Assembly (NCBI RefSeq): GCF_026624755.1
Contig: NZ_JAPMXC010000003.1
Coordinates: 100,676-164,675 of the forward strand
DNA from: Robbsia betulipollinis
Lineage (GTDB): Bacteria; Pseudomonadota; Gammaproteobacteria; Burkholderiales; Burkholderiaceae
Direction of reading: 5' to 3'
Length of the DNA stretch: 64,000 nt
Both the position numbers and the translations under genes were made by a program. Shown here piece by piece: positions 43,671 to 57,405 of this stretch. Under the pieces are notes generated by a model that was not told where the DNA came from, ran no database searches, and was given only the letters and a program-made list of their open reading frames with translations. Each line of letters begins with the position of its first letter. Position 1 is the stretch's first letter.

Positions 43671-45052
43671 CGGGCGCTTCCCGGACGCCTCCCTGGGAAG
43701 ATCTGCCGGGCGACGCGCCGGGCGCCCCCTGGGGTACGAGCACGGTTGCCAAGGCGTCCGACGGCGTGGCCGCACCGCGCGCCGACGAAATGTCGCGCGC
43801 CAATGCGATGTCTCGTGCCGGTGAGACTCCCGGTGCCACCGCAGCGCGCCATGCCGAGACGGCATCGCACGCCACCCTGGCGCCGCATACCGCCGCGTCC
43901 GCCGCGTCGTTCGTGGACGCCTTCGAAGCGGGGCTGGCGCCCTATGCGTGCCGCTCGGCCCTGTCGCGTGGCCGCCGCGAGTCCGAAGCGGTGCCCACGG
44001 CACGCAGTCAGTTTCAACGCGACCGCGATCGGATCGTCCATTCTTCCGCGTTCCGCCGTCTGGAGTACAAGACGCAGGTCTTCGTCAATCATGAGGGCGA
44101 CCTGTTTCGCACGCGTCTGACGCACAGCCTCGAAGTTGCCCAGATCGCCCGGTCGATCGCGCGCAGCCTCCGTCTCAACGAGGATCTCGTCGAGGCGATT
44201 TCGCTCGCGCACGACCTCGGTCATACGCCTTTCGGGCATGCCGGGCAGGATGCGCTGAACGCCTGCATGAAAGGGCACGGCGGTTTCGAGCACAATCTGC
44301 AAAGTCTCGCCGTGGTCGACGAACTGGAGGAGCGCTACGCGCGTTTCGACGGGCTCAATCTGTGTTTCGAAACCCGCGAGGGTATTCTCAAGCATTGCTC
44401 CCGGGAGAACGCGCGCCAGTTGGGTGAACTGGGGCGGCGCTTCCTCGAAGGCGGTCAACCGTCGCTGGAAGCGCAACTGGCGAATCTGGCCGACGAGATC
44501 GCGTACAACAATCACGATATCGACGACGGCCTGCGGTCCGGCCTGTTGTCGCTGGATCAGCTCGACGAGGTCGAGGTCTGGCGCACGCATTTCACGCGCG
44601 CCCGCGAACAGTACGGCGACCTGCCGGGCCGACGCCTGATCCATGAAACCATCCGTTCGATGATCAACACGCTGATCGTCGATCTCACCGTCGAGACTGC
44701 GGCGCGGCTCAAGGCGGCGGACGTCGATTCGGTCGACGCGGTCCGCGCGGCGGGGCCGCTGGTGGGCAGCAGTCCGGAAATCGCCCGCCAGGCCAAGGAA
44801 CTGAAGCAGTTCCTGTTTGCCAACCTGTACCGTCATTATCGGGTGATGCGGATGGCGAGCAAGGCGCAAAGGGTGATCACCGGGCTGTTCGACGCCTTCA
44901 TCGACGATCCGCGTCTGTTGCCGCCACCGTACCAGTCGCCGGACGCCGCCCGGCAGCCGCGTCTGATCGCGCACTATATCGCCGGCATGACCGACCGTTA
45001 CGCGCAGAAGGAATACCGCCGCCTGTTCATCGTCGGCGACGAAGACAACTGA
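43667..45052 (+). CDS. dgt: Deoxyguanosinetriphosphate triphosphohydrolase-like protein
   Basis: This HD-domain enzyme hydrolyses dNTPs to nucleosides and triphosphate. The 461-residue product carries [31 protein letters not shown] and the HD motif [14 protein letters not shown]. The first 75 or so residues are low-complexity Ala/Thr/Ser and not part of the family domain, so the true start could be further downstream, though the ATGA overlap with aroB supports 43667. Substrate range (dGTP or general) cannot be told. Confidence 0.92.
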   Translation: MTGASRTPPWEDLPGDAPGAPWGTSTVAKASDGVAAPRADEMSRANAMSRAGETPGATAARHAETASHATLAPHTAASAASFVDAFEAGLAPYACRSALSRGRRESEAVPTARSQFQRDRDRIVHSSAFRRLEYKTQVFVNHEGDLFRTRLTHSLEVAQIARSIARSLRLNEDLVEAISLAHDLGHTPFGHAGQDALNACMKGHGGFEHNLQSLAVVDELEERYARFDGLNLCFETREGILKHCSRENARQLGELGRRFLEGGQPSLEAQLANLADEIAYNNHDIDDGLRSGLLSLDQLDEVEVWRTHFTRAREQYGDLPGRRLIHETIRSMINTLIVDLTVETAARLKAADVDSVDAVRAAGPLVGSSPEIARQAKELKQFLFANLYRHYRVMRMASKAQRVITGLFDAFIDDPRLLPPPYQSPDAARQPRLIAHYIAGMTDRYAQKEYRRLFIVGDEDN

Positions 45053-45080
45053 GCGGGCAACGGGGCGTGTCGGATACCCG

Positions 45081-45866
45081 CTAGAAGCGGTAACCGATGC
45101 TGAGGTAGGCGACGATCGGGTTGAGCTGGGTCCGGACCTCGCTTTTCACCGACGCGGTACCGAACGGCGTCGCGGCCCTGGGCGTCGTCAGCGTCAGGGT
45201 GCGGCGCATCGGCAGGTAGGAGACCGACACGCCCGCATACCAGTTCGACGCGAACGCGTACGACATCCCCACGTTGAACACCGGCGACAGGCCCTTGCTG
45301 ACCGAAACCTCGGTATCGCCGCCGAGCCGCTGCCTGCGGAAGGCGTCGTTGGTGATTTTGCCGTCGGTGAACCACACGTAGGACGCACCCAGGCCGACAT
45401 AGGGCCGGAACGCTGCGGTGGCGGGCCTGAAATAGTACTTCAACAGCACCGCCGGGCTCCACATTCGCGCCGAACCGAGTTGCCCATAGGATTCGATCGA
45501 GCCTGCCCCGTTGATCCTGAAACGGGGCGGCACGCCCGCGGCCAGCTCGGCGGCGATGTGATCGGTCACGAAATAGGTGACGGTCAGGCCAAGCGTGTTC
45601 GCCGCACCGACCTGCGAACTGATCTTCTTGTCGGTGCGCGGGAACGACCCGCCGCCGAGTCCGATCGTGGAGTGCATCGGGTCGGTGCTGACCTGCGGCG
45701 CGACATGCATCCAGCCGGTCGAGAGCACGACGCTGCCGGCGGCCTGCGCGTGCGCGGCGCCGGCCGCGCAGAACAGCACGCCGGCAACGGCACCCTGCAG
45801 GACGAAGGGAATGCGCGGCGGCGGCTCGGCAGCACGCGATGATTCGTTTCGGACTGCTTGATGCAT
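45081..45866 (-). CDS. OmpW-family outer membrane protein
   Basis: The 261-residue product has a long, charged N-region and a signal peptide ending near AAHA. An eight-stranded-barrel pattern of alternating residues follows and ends in the C-terminal motif YLSIGYRF with terminal Phe, the BamA recognition signal. Segments FVTDHIAAELAAGVPP, YGQLGSARMWSPAVLLKYYF and RPYVGLGASYVWF are typical of OmpW, a small hydrophobic-compound channel linked to stress responses. It lies on the strand opposite its neighbours. Confidence 0.9.
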   Translation of the reverse strand: MHQAVRNESSRAAEPPPRIPFVLQGAVAGVLFCAAGAAHAQAAGSVVLSTGWMHVAPQVSTDPMHSTIGLGGGSFPRTDKKISSQVGAANTLGLTVTYFVTDHIAAELAAGVPPRFRINGAGSIESYGQLGSARMWSPAVLLKYYFRPATAAFRPYVGLGASYVWFTDGKITNDAFRRQRLGGDTEVSVSKGLSPVFNVGMSYAFASNWYAGVSVSYLPMRRTLTLTTPRAATPFGTASVKSEVRTQLNPIVAYLSIGYRF

Positions 45867-46031
45867 GAGGCGCTCCTTTGCGTGGCAAATCGGGAACGAT
45901 TATCCGACGCGGTGGCGGCCCGGACCATTTGTAAGATAGAAGACGGCGTCTAGGAATTTTCTGTAGGTGGTCCGTGACGCGCCGAGCGCATACAATCGCC
46001 GCTTGTCCACCCTTTGCCGGGGACGCTCGCC

Positions 46032-46805
46032 GTGACCCGCACTCGTCCGCGCCTTCGCGCGTCGGGTCGGGCCAGGCCGGGTTTCCCCGGGCCGATGCCC
46101 ATGGCGCGACTCGCCCGCCTGTATGTCCCCGGCCTGCCGCAGTACCTGATGCTCGACGCCCGGCCCGGCCAGCCCGCCTTCCGCGACGAGGCGGATCTCG
46201 CCAGCTTCGCCGATACCCTGCGCCGGGTCGCGCGCGAGGCCGGTTTCGCGGTGCACGCGTATGCGCTGCTGCCCTCCGGCGTGCATCTGCTCGGCAGCCC
46301 GCGCGATGCCCGCAGCGCATCGCAGACGGTGCAGGCGGTGGGGCGGCGGTACGTGGCGCTTTACAACCGGCGGCACCAGTGCAGCGGCACCTTGTGGGTG
46401 GGACGCTACCGGGCGACGGTGATCGACCCCGAGCACCATCTGCTGTTCGTCAGCCGTCTGATCGAATCGCTGGCGGCCACCGCAATGGCGGCCACCGCAG
46501 TGGCGGACCTGCCGCGGCGCTCGAGCCATGCCCATCATGTCGGGCTCGCGCTCGATCCGCTGATCACCGACCATGCGCTCTACTGGTCGCTGGGCAATAC
46601 CCCGTTCGAACGGCAGCGGGTCTATCGGGAGCTCGCCGAGCAGCCGCTCGATCCCGCCGCCTGCGCCCGTGCGCTCGAGGCGACGCGCAAGGGCTGGGTA
46701 CTGGGCGACGACGCGTTTCGCGAACGTTGCGCGCGGCTCGCCAACCGCCGCGTGGAACCTTTGCCGCGCGGCCGTCCCGCCAAAATCGACGATACGGCGC
46801 AGTGA
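46032..46805 (+). CDS. REP-associated tyrosine transposase relative with altered HUH motif
   Basis: The product (about 257 residues) belongs to the IS200/RAYT Y1 transposase family. It shows MARLARLYVPGLPQYL at the domain start, AYALLPSGVHLLGSP where active enzymes have an HUH histidine pair, and RRYVALYNRRHQCSGTLWVGRY with the tyrosine region, and ends with GRPAK. The first histidine of HUH appears replaced by glycine (SGVH instead of NHVH), so strand-nicking activity is doubtful. I chose the GTG at 46032, with GGGGA upstream and a TACAAT box at 45991-45996; ATG codons at 46095 or 46101 are alternatives. A perfect inverted repeat begins two bases after its stop. Confidence 0.8.
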   Translation: MTRTRPRLRASGRARPGFPGPMPMARLARLYVPGLPQYLMLDARPGQPAFRDEADLASFADTLRRVAREAGFAVHAYALLPSGVHLLGSPRDARSASQTVQAVGRRYVALYNRRHQCSGTLWVGRYRATVIDPEHHLLFVSRLIESLAATAMAATAVADLPRRSSHAHHVGLALDPLITDHALYWSLGNTPFERQRVYRELAEQPLDPAACARALEATRKGWVLGDDAFRERCARLANRRVEPLPRGRPAKIDDTAQ

Positions 46806-46807
46806 TC

Positions 46808-46858
46808 TGACCCTATTAAAACTCACCCTTTTGCGAGGCAGGGATTTAAATAGGGTCA
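46808..46858. repeat. Perfect 10-bp inverted repeat after the RAYT gene
   Basis: TGACCCTATT (46808-46817) is the exact reverse complement of AATAGGGTCA (46849-46858), with 31 bases between. The position beside a REP-associated transposase suggests a REP-like or terminal element of that family. It could also fold in RNA as a hairpin just upstream of the gltB promoter. Confidence 0.8.
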
Positions 46859-46874
46859 TACCATAACGAAACCT

Positions 46875-46903
46875 TTGTATTCCAAGGGTTGATCGCTTAT
46901 ATT
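46875..46903 (+). promoter_or_regulatory. Promoter candidate for gltB
   Basis: TTGTAT (46875-46880) and TATATT (46898-46903) are separated by 17 bases, predicting a start near 46910 and a leader of about 130 bases before gltB. Confidence 0.6.
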
Positions 46904-47043
46904 CCGAATTCCGGCCATTCGCTCGCACCGGGGCCTGTATGGTCCTGCGAGCCCGGCGGTCGATCCAGCAGCGCAAGTCGACGCTGCACGGTCGACGTCA
47001 TAAATGCGACCGCGCACCGCGCGCTCACGATAACGGTGTCCCC

Positions 47044-51804
<4,761 letters not shown>

Positions 51805-51971
51805 CGCGGGGCGCGAAGCCGCGGCGGCGTCCGTCGTCCCGGCTTCGCTCGCCCCTGCACCGAACGCACCGTATCGTCGATACCGGCCGTCGGGAAAGGA
51901 TCGCCGCGATCGCGGCTTCGTCCCCGGCCGGATTCCGCCACCACCGCATCAGCAGCAGGATCGAACAAAAA

Positions 51972-53438
51972 ATGGGCAAGGCAACCGGTTTCCTCGAGTT
52001 TGAACGACTCAGCGAACACTACGAGGCGCCGACGGCGCGTCTCAAGCATTACAAGGAATTCGTCTTCGCGCTGACCAACGACGAAGCGAAAGTGCAGGGC
52101 GCGCGCTGCATGGACTGCGGCATTCCGTTCTGCAACAACGGCTGCCCGGTGAACAACATCATTCCGGATTTCAACGATCTCGTGTATCGCGACGACTGGC
52201 GCAACGCGATCGAGGTCCTGCACTCGACGAACAATTTCCCGGAATTCACCGGACGCATCTGCCCGGCGCCGTGCGAATCGGCGTGCACGCTCGGCATCAA
52301 CGACGATCCGGTCGGCATCAAATCGATCGAACACGCGATCATCGACCGCGCCTGGGCCGAGGGCTGGGTCGCGCCGCAACCGGCGACGCAGCGCACCGGC
52401 AAGAAGGTCGCGGTGGTGGGATCGGGGCCCGCGGGTCTCGCGACGGCGCAGCAGCTCGCCCGCGCCGGTCACGACGTGACGGTGTTCGAGAAAAGCGACC
52501 GGATCGGCGGTCTGCTGCGCTACGGCATCCCGGACTTCAAGCTCGAGAAATGGCTGATCGACCGCCGGATGCGTCAGATGGAAGCCGAGGGCGTGGTTTT
52601 CAAGACCAGCACCTTCGTGGGTCGCGACGCACCGCCCGCCTTGTTCGGCAACCCGGCGCGCGAGTCGATCACGCCGGATCAGCTGCGCGAGCAGTTCGAC
52701 GTGGTCGTGATCGCCGGCGGCAGCGAAACGCCGCGCGACCTGCCGGTGCCGGGGCGCGAGCTGGGAGGGGTGCATTTCGCGATGGAATTCCTGCCGCAGC
52801 AGAACCGGGTGGAGGCGGGCGACGCGCTGCCCGAGCAGACGCGCGCGGCCGGCAAGCATGTGATCGTGATCGGCGGCGGCGATACCGGCTCGGACTGCGT
52901 GGGCACGTCGAACCGGCACGGCGCGGAAAGCGTCGTCCAGTTCGAACTGCTGCCGCGCCCGCCCGAGCAGGAAAACAAGCCGCTGGTCTGGCCGTACTGG
53001 CCGACCAAGCTGCGGACTTCGTCGTCGCACGACGAAGGCTGCGAGCGCGACTGGTCCGTGGCGACGAAACGCTTCGAGGGGCGTAACGGCAAGGTCGAGA
53101 AGCTGATCGCCGCGCGGGTCGAATGGAAGGACGGCAAGATGCAGGAAGTGCCGGATTCGGAATTCGAACTGAAGGCCGATCTGGTGCTGCTGGCGATGGG
53201 TTTCGTCGCGCCGATGCAGGCGGTGCTCGACGCGTTCGGCGTGGAGAAGGATCCGCGCGGCAATGCGCGCGCGGCCACCGACGGCGATCAGGCCTACGCG
53301 ACCAACGTGCCGGGCGTGTTCACCGCCGGCGACATGCGTCGCGGCCAGTCGCTGGTGGTATGGGCGATCCGCGAAGGGCGGCAGTGCGCGAAGGCCGTCG
53401 ATACCTTCCTGATGGGCGAGTCGAACCTGCCGAAGTGA
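51972..53438 (+). CDS. gltD: Glutamate synthase (NADPH) small subunit
   Basis: GltD oxidises NADPH on FAD and passes electrons through Fe-S clusters to GltB. From 51972 the product has 488 residues. Cluster cysteines are in [19 protein letters not shown] and [10 protein letters not shown]; the FAD dinucleotide fold is [18 protein letters not shown] and the NADPH fold [17 protein letters not shown]. The C-terminal [19 protein letters not shown] completes the FAD site. It is followed by a GC hairpin and a convergent ABC transporter gene. Confidence 0.97.
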   Translation: MGKATGFLEFERLSEHYEAPTARLKHYKEFVFALTNDEAKVQGARCMDCGIPFCNNGCPVNNIIPDFNDLVYRDDWRNAIEVLHSTNNFPEFTGRICPAPCESACTLGINDDPVGIKSIEHAIIDRAWAEGWVAPQPATQRTGKKVAVVGSGPAGLATAQQLARAGHDVTVFEKSDRIGGLLRYGIPDFKLEKWLIDRRMRQMEAEGVVFKTSTFVGRDAPPALFGNPARESITPDQLREQFDVVVIAGGSETPRDLPVPGRELGGVHFAMEFLPQQNRVEAGDALPEQTRAAGKHVIVIGGGDTGSDCVGTSNRHGAESVVQFELLPRPPEQENKPLVWPYWPTKLRTSSSHDEGCERDWSVATKRFEGRNGKVEKLIAARVEWKDGKMQEVPDSEFELKADLVLLAMGFVAPMQAVLDAFGVEKDPRGNARAATDGDQAYATNVPGVFTAGDMRRGQSLVVWAIREGRQCAKAVDTFLMGESNLPK

Positions 53439-53439
53439 G

Positions 53440-53471
53440 CGCGGGGCGGGGTGGTTTTCCACCGCCCCGCG
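53440..53471. terminator. GC-rich hairpin between gltD and the ABC transporter gene
   Basis: CGCGGGGCGG on the left pairs with the complementary CCGCCCCGCG on the right, and an inner GTGG/CCAC extends the stem to a TTTT loop. It lies between two convergent genes and may stop transcripts from both sides, although there is no outer T run. Confidence 0.55.
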
Positions 53472-53493
53472 TCAGGCCGCATGTTTCAGGTCT

Positions 53494-55140
53494 TCACGCC
53501 AGATCCAGATGCGCGGAGTGGAAGGCGTCGAGCGTGTCGCGATGCCCGACGCTGATGACCGTCGTCCCGGGCAGGCGTTCGATCAGCAGGCGGTACAGCA
53601 CCGCCTCGGTCGCCGTGTCCAGCGCGCTGGTCGCTTCATCCAGGAAGACGATATCCGGCTTCTGCAGCAGGACGCGGGCGAAGGCGACGCGTTGCTGTTC
53701 GCCGGGCGACATGAGACGCGCCCAATGGGTGGATTCCAGCAGACGCTCGCCGAAATCAGCCAACTGACAAGCGTTCAGCACGTCCTCGCATTGCGCATCG
53801 GTAAACGCCGCGGCGTCGGACGGATAGCACAGGTTCGCCTTCAGGGTGTCGATCGGCATATAGCTTTGCTGCGGCACGAACAGCAGCCGGGCCCCCACCG
53901 GGATGTCGATCGTGCCGCTGCCGAACGCCCAGAGTCCGGCCAGCGCGCGCAGCAGGGTGCTCTTGCCGGAGCCCGAGGGTCCTCGCACCAGCCAGCGCGA
54001 TCCCGGCGCGGCGACGATGTCGGTAATCGTACTCAGCGCCTCGCCGTTCGGCCGGTCCAGCACGAGCCCATGCGTCTCGACCGTGCCATTGTCGATACGG
54101 TGCAGATTGATGCCGCCCGCCAGCGTCGCCGGCGATTCGGTCTCGGCGAAATGCTGCTGGTCGATCGCGCGGCGGAATTCCCGCAGCCGGTTGACCGTGG
54201 CGCGCCAGTTGGCGAGCGTCGAGAAGCTGCCGATGAACCAGGACATCGAATCGCTGACCTGGCCGAACGCGCTGTTGATCTGCATCAGCACGCCGAGCGA
54301 AAAGGCGCCGGCGAAGTATTGCGGACCGGCCGCGATCAACGGGAAGATGATCGCCACTTGTCCATATACCGAATTCACCAGCGTCAGCCGCTTGGTCAGC
54401 CGCATCACCATGCGCCAGTTGTCGCGGATCCGGAGGAAGGCATCGCCCACGCGAAGGGTCTCGGTATCGGCGCCGTCGTACAGCGCGACCTGTTCGGCGC
54501 TCTCGCGCAAACGAATCAGCATGAAGCGGAAATCAGCTTCCACCCGCTGTTGCTGGTAATTGATGGTCACCAGCGGCCGGCCGACCCTGAACATCACCAC
54601 CGAACCGACGAGCGCGTAGAGGAACGCCACCCAGACCATATAGCCGGGGATGTGAATCGGCACATGGAACAGCGTGATCGACAGCGCGCCGGCAACCGTC
54701 CACAGAATGGTGATGAAAGAAAACAGCGTCACCAGCGTGGAGAGCAGGTCGAGCGACAGCGCCAGCGTGGTCGACGCCAGGCCTTGGAGATCGTCGCTGA
54801 TCCGTTGATCGGGATTGTCCGCCAGCCGGTCGCGCTCGATCCGGTAGAACGCATGATCCTCCAGCCAGCGGTGCACGTAATTGTTCGTCAGCCATTGCCG
54901 CCAGCGAAATTCGAGCATCTGCCGGAAATAGATCCGATAAATGGCGATCAGCACATACGGAAAGACGATGAACACAAACTCGATCAGCGAATGCCGGAAC
55001 GCGGCCGCGTCGCGTTTTTGCAGCGAATCGTAGAATCCGACGTTCCAGGAATTGAGCCGGACGTTGATGTAGACGATCGCCAGATTCATCGCGACGACCA
55101 GGGCGAGCAAGCCGCGCGCCGACCATTTCTGCTCCGACAC
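53494..55140 (-). CDS. YddA/SbmA-type ABC transporter with fused membrane and ATPase domains
   Basis: The product (548 residues from a GTG at 55140) has a membrane domain of several helices in the first 330 residues. It contains LADNPDQRISDDLQGL, a motif of the SbmA/BacA-YddA group. A nucleotide-binding domain follows, with Walker A GPSGSGKSTLL, signature MSPGEQQRVAFAR and Walker B DIVFLDEATSALD. Such proteins move peptides, vitamin B12 or unknown compounds; the substrate is not known here. The frame stays open upstream with family-like residues (TAWSLIRPFW just before the GTG) but without ATG, GTG or TTG. A well-placed AAGGAAG and ATG at 55267 lie one frame off, so the start may be misread or frameshifted. 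Confidence 0.85.
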   Translation of the reverse strand: MSEQKWSARGLLALVVAMNLAIVYINVRLNSWNVGFYDSLQKRDAAAFRHSLIEFVFIVFPYVLIAIYRIYFRQMLEFRWRQWLTNNYVHRWLEDHAFYRIERDRLADNPDQRISDDLQGLASTTLALSLDLLSTLVTLFSFITILWTVAGALSITLFHVPIHIPGYMVWVAFLYALVGSVVMFRVGRPLVTINYQQQRVEADFRFMLIRLRESAEQVALYDGADTETLRVGDAFLRIRDNWRMVMRLTKRLTLVNSVYGQVAIIFPLIAAGPQYFAGAFSLGVLMQINSAFGQVSDSMSWFIGSFSTLANWRATVNRLREFRRAIDQQHFAETESPATLAGGINLHRIDNGTVETHGLVLDRPNGEALSTITDIVAAPGSRWLVRGPSGSGKSTLLRALAGLWAFGSGTIDIPVGARLLFVPQQSYMPIDTLKANLCYPSDAAAFTDAQCEDVLNACQLADFGERLLESTHWARLMSPGEQQRVAFARVLLQKPDIVFLDEATSALDTATEAVLYRLLIERLPGTTVISVGHRDTLDAFHSAHLDLA

Positions 55141-55393
55141 CCAGAACGGGCGGATCAGGCTCCAGGCCGTGATTTTCTTTTCCGTGATGATGATGCGGTC
55201 CTCCAGGGAGTGCAGATCCGGGACAATATCGAGATATCGCGCAGGCAGAGAATAACGCGTGATGCATTTTTCCGTATCTTCCTTAAAGGCAAATTAAGAC
55301 ACGCATGCAACAAAGTAGAATTTTTCGAGATGATTGCGGTGCCGCCGTTCGACGCGGTTTCCACACCGCTCCGGCACGGACCCGGCGCGGCGC

Positions 55394-55422
55394 TTAACGT
55401 CGCGCGCGATCTGTGATGTAAT
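55394..55422 (+). promoter_or_regulatory. Promoter candidate for the thiamine operon
   Basis: TTAACG (55394-55399) and TGTAAT (55417-55422) are 17 bases apart, predicting transcription from about 55429, immediately before the riboswitch. Confidence 0.6.
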
Positions 55423-55435
55423 GAGGCGTGATGAA

Positions 55436-55521
55436 ACGGGGGTGCTGCGAACGCGGGACGGTTTGCGGCTGAGAGAGTCCCTTGGCACCCGATCCGGGTA
55501 ATACCGGCGAGGGGAGTTTCC
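55436..55521 (+). promoter_or_regulatory. TPP riboswitch (THI element)
   Basis: The segment contains the conserved core of TPP aptamers: GGGGGTGC at the 5' side, GGCTGAGAGAGTCCC with the pyrimidine-sensing CTGAGA, CACCCGATCCGGGTAATACCGGC and a closing GAGGGGAG. It stands in front of thiO and should switch the operon off when thiamine diphosphate is abundant. A GC hairpin just downstream (GCCGCGCC and GGCGCGGC, 55523-55540) and a further one near 55548-55566 could form the expression platform. The 55541-55779 stretch has no supported gene. Confidence 0.93.
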
Positions 55522-55779
55522 GCCGCGCCTTGGCGCGGCCGACCGCCTTGGGGCGCCCGCCCCAGTTGCAACGGCACTGCTGTGCGCCGCCGGCATGGTC
55601 CTCCACGCGAAATACGCGAGGCCGCCCATCCGGTTTGCCGCCGCGCCGCTTCTCTCCCGCTCATCGTTCCGGTTCCGGGCTCGCTCCCGGCTCTGTTGTG
55701 CGCCCGCGCTCGCATTTCGGCATGTCGTTTTTGGCGTGTCGTCCCGGCGTGTCGTCTCGCGCACTCCGGTATTTCGCAG

Positions 55780-57084
55780 ATGACGATGACCCTGAATTCC
55801 CTGGAAAGCGACGCCATGCGTCCCGACGTGGCGATCGTGGGCGCCGGCCTGGCCGGACGCCTGCTCGCCTGGCGCCTGGCGCGCGACGGGCTGCGTGTCG
55901 CTTTGTTCGAACGCGGCGATCCGCATGGCCGCGCGGCCGCCGCCTGGGTGGCCGCGGCGATGCTCGCGCCGCTGGCCGAAGCAGCGGTGGCCGAGCCGTT
56001 GCTGGTGGCGCTGGGCGAGGCGTCGCTGGGCCGCTGGCCGCGCTGGCTGGCCGAGTTGCCGGCACCGGTGTATTTCCAGCGCAACGGCACGCTGGTGGTG
56101 TGGCATGCGGCCGACCAGGCCGATGCGACGCTGTTCCAGCGGCGCGTAATGGCGAACGCGCCGGCGTCGATGCGAGACGGCCGCATCGCGACGCTCGACG
56201 GCGCCGGGCTCGCGCGTGTCGAACCGGCGCTCGGCGGCCGCTTTCAGCAAGGCTGGCTGCTCGACGGCGAAGGGCAACTCGACAATCGCCAGTTGCTGGC
56301 GGCGCTGGATCTCGCGCTGGCCGCACACGGCGTGCCGATCCATGCCGGCGTGGCGGTGGACGCGGACAACTGGCCCGATGCCGGGCTGACGATCGATTGC
56401 CGCGGCCTGGGCGCAAGGCCGTCCCTGCCGGGTTTGCGCGGCATCCGCGGCGAGGTGGTGCGCGTGGCCGCCCCCGGCATCGGTCTGCAGCGCCCGGTGC
56501 GTCTGCTCCATCCGCGTTATCCAATCTATATCGCGCCGAAGCAACAGGACCGTTATGTCATCGGCGCGACGGAAATCGAGAGCGACGACGATTCGCCGGT
56601 GAGCGTGCGCTCCGCCCTCGAATTGCTGTCGGCGGCGTTTTCGGTGCATCCGGGTTTCGGCGAGGCGCGCATTCTCGAACTGAATTCACAGTGCCGGCCG
56701 ACGCTCGCCGACCAGCGGCCGGCGATCGTGTTCGACGCCGCGGCGTACGCGCCAGGCGGGGCGGGAGCGGGAACGGGCCGGGAGCGCGCACCGCGTTTCG
56801 CGGTCAACGGCCTGTACCGGCATGGTTTCATGATCGCGCCGGAAGTCGTCAACGAGGCGGCGACGCTCGCGCGCGTCCTGCTCGACCACCCACGCGATGC
56901 GTGCGCGGGCTTCGCCGCGTGGCACGCGGCCACACCCTGGCCGGAACTGGCGTCCGGCGTCCGGTTCCCTGCGGCGAGCGGCGACGCTGACCGCCATCCC
57001 GACGCCGCTCGCCGTTCCGGCGCGTCCGCGCCCGCGGCCGTCGATCATTCTTCTCCGACCGACCGATTCCCATGCAGATCCTGA
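55780..57084 (+). CDS. thiO: Glycine oxidase ThiO
   Basis: ThiO is an FAD enzyme that oxidises glycine to the imine used for the thiazole ring of thiamine. The 434-residue product from 55780 has the FAD-binding VAIVGAGLAGRLLAWRLA near the N-terminus, a D-amino-acid-oxidase-like fold with IRGEVVRVA and the C-terminal VNGLYRHGFMIAPEVVNEAA. The last 40 residues are Pro/Ala/Ser/Arg-rich, and the coding end overlaps thiS by 13 bases. An ATG at 55786 is also possible. Confidence 0.93.
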   Translation: MTMTLNSLESDAMRPDVAIVGAGLAGRLLAWRLARDGLRVALFERGDPHGRAAAAWVAAAMLAPLAEAAVAEPLLVALGEASLGRWPRWLAELPAPVYFQRNGTLVVWHAADQADATLFQRRVMANAPASMRDGRIATLDGAGLARVEPALGGRFQQGWLLDGEGQLDNRQLLAALDLALAAHGVPIHAGVAVDADNWPDAGLTIDCRGLGARPSLPGLRGIRGEVVRVAAPGIGLQRPVRLLHPRYPIYIAPKQQDRYVIGATEIESDDDSPVSVRSALELLSAAFSVHPGFGEARILELNSQCRPTLADQRPAIVFDAAAYAPGGAGAGTGRERAPRFAVNGLYRHGFMIAPEVVNEAATLARVLLDHPRDACAGFAAWHAATPWPELASGVRFPAASGDADRHPDAARRSGASAPAAVDHSSPTDRFPCRS

Positions 57085-57269
57085 TCAACCAGCAAGCGCT
57101 CGAACTCGCCGAGCCCGCCATGGTCGCCGACGCGCTCGCCGCGTTCGACGCCCGTCCGCCGTTCGCCGTCGCGGTAAACGGGCAGTTTCTCGCCCGCTCG
57201 CGGTATGCGCTGCAGCCGCTCGCGCCGGGCGACCGGCTCGACGTCGTGCGGCCGGTCGCAGGCGGCTGA
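57072..57269 (+). CDS. thiS: Sulfur carrier protein ThiS
   Basis: ThiS is a ubiquitin-like carrier that delivers sulfur as a C-terminal thiocarboxylate to ThiG. The 65-residue product has the typical MQILINQQALELAEP start, the PFAVAVNGQFLARS strand and the obligatory Gly-Gly end (residues 64-65). It overlaps thiO; the 136-base gap to thiG contains a hairpin (57312-57328, GGGCCGG with CCGGCCC) and two direct copies of TTTGAAGCACCC. Confidence 0.95.
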   Translation: MQILINQQALELAEPAMVADALAAFDARPPFAVAVNGQFLARSRYALQPLAPGDRLDVVRPVAGG

Positions 57270-57405
57270 TGGACCTGGCCGGGCCGGACCGGACCGGTCT
57301 TGAAGGACCGCGGGCCGGGAACCGGCCCGAACCTGGAACGGTCTCGAGCCGGGTGTGAAGCGCACTCTTTGAAGCACCCTTTGAAGCACCCTTGGGGACA
57401 CTGTC

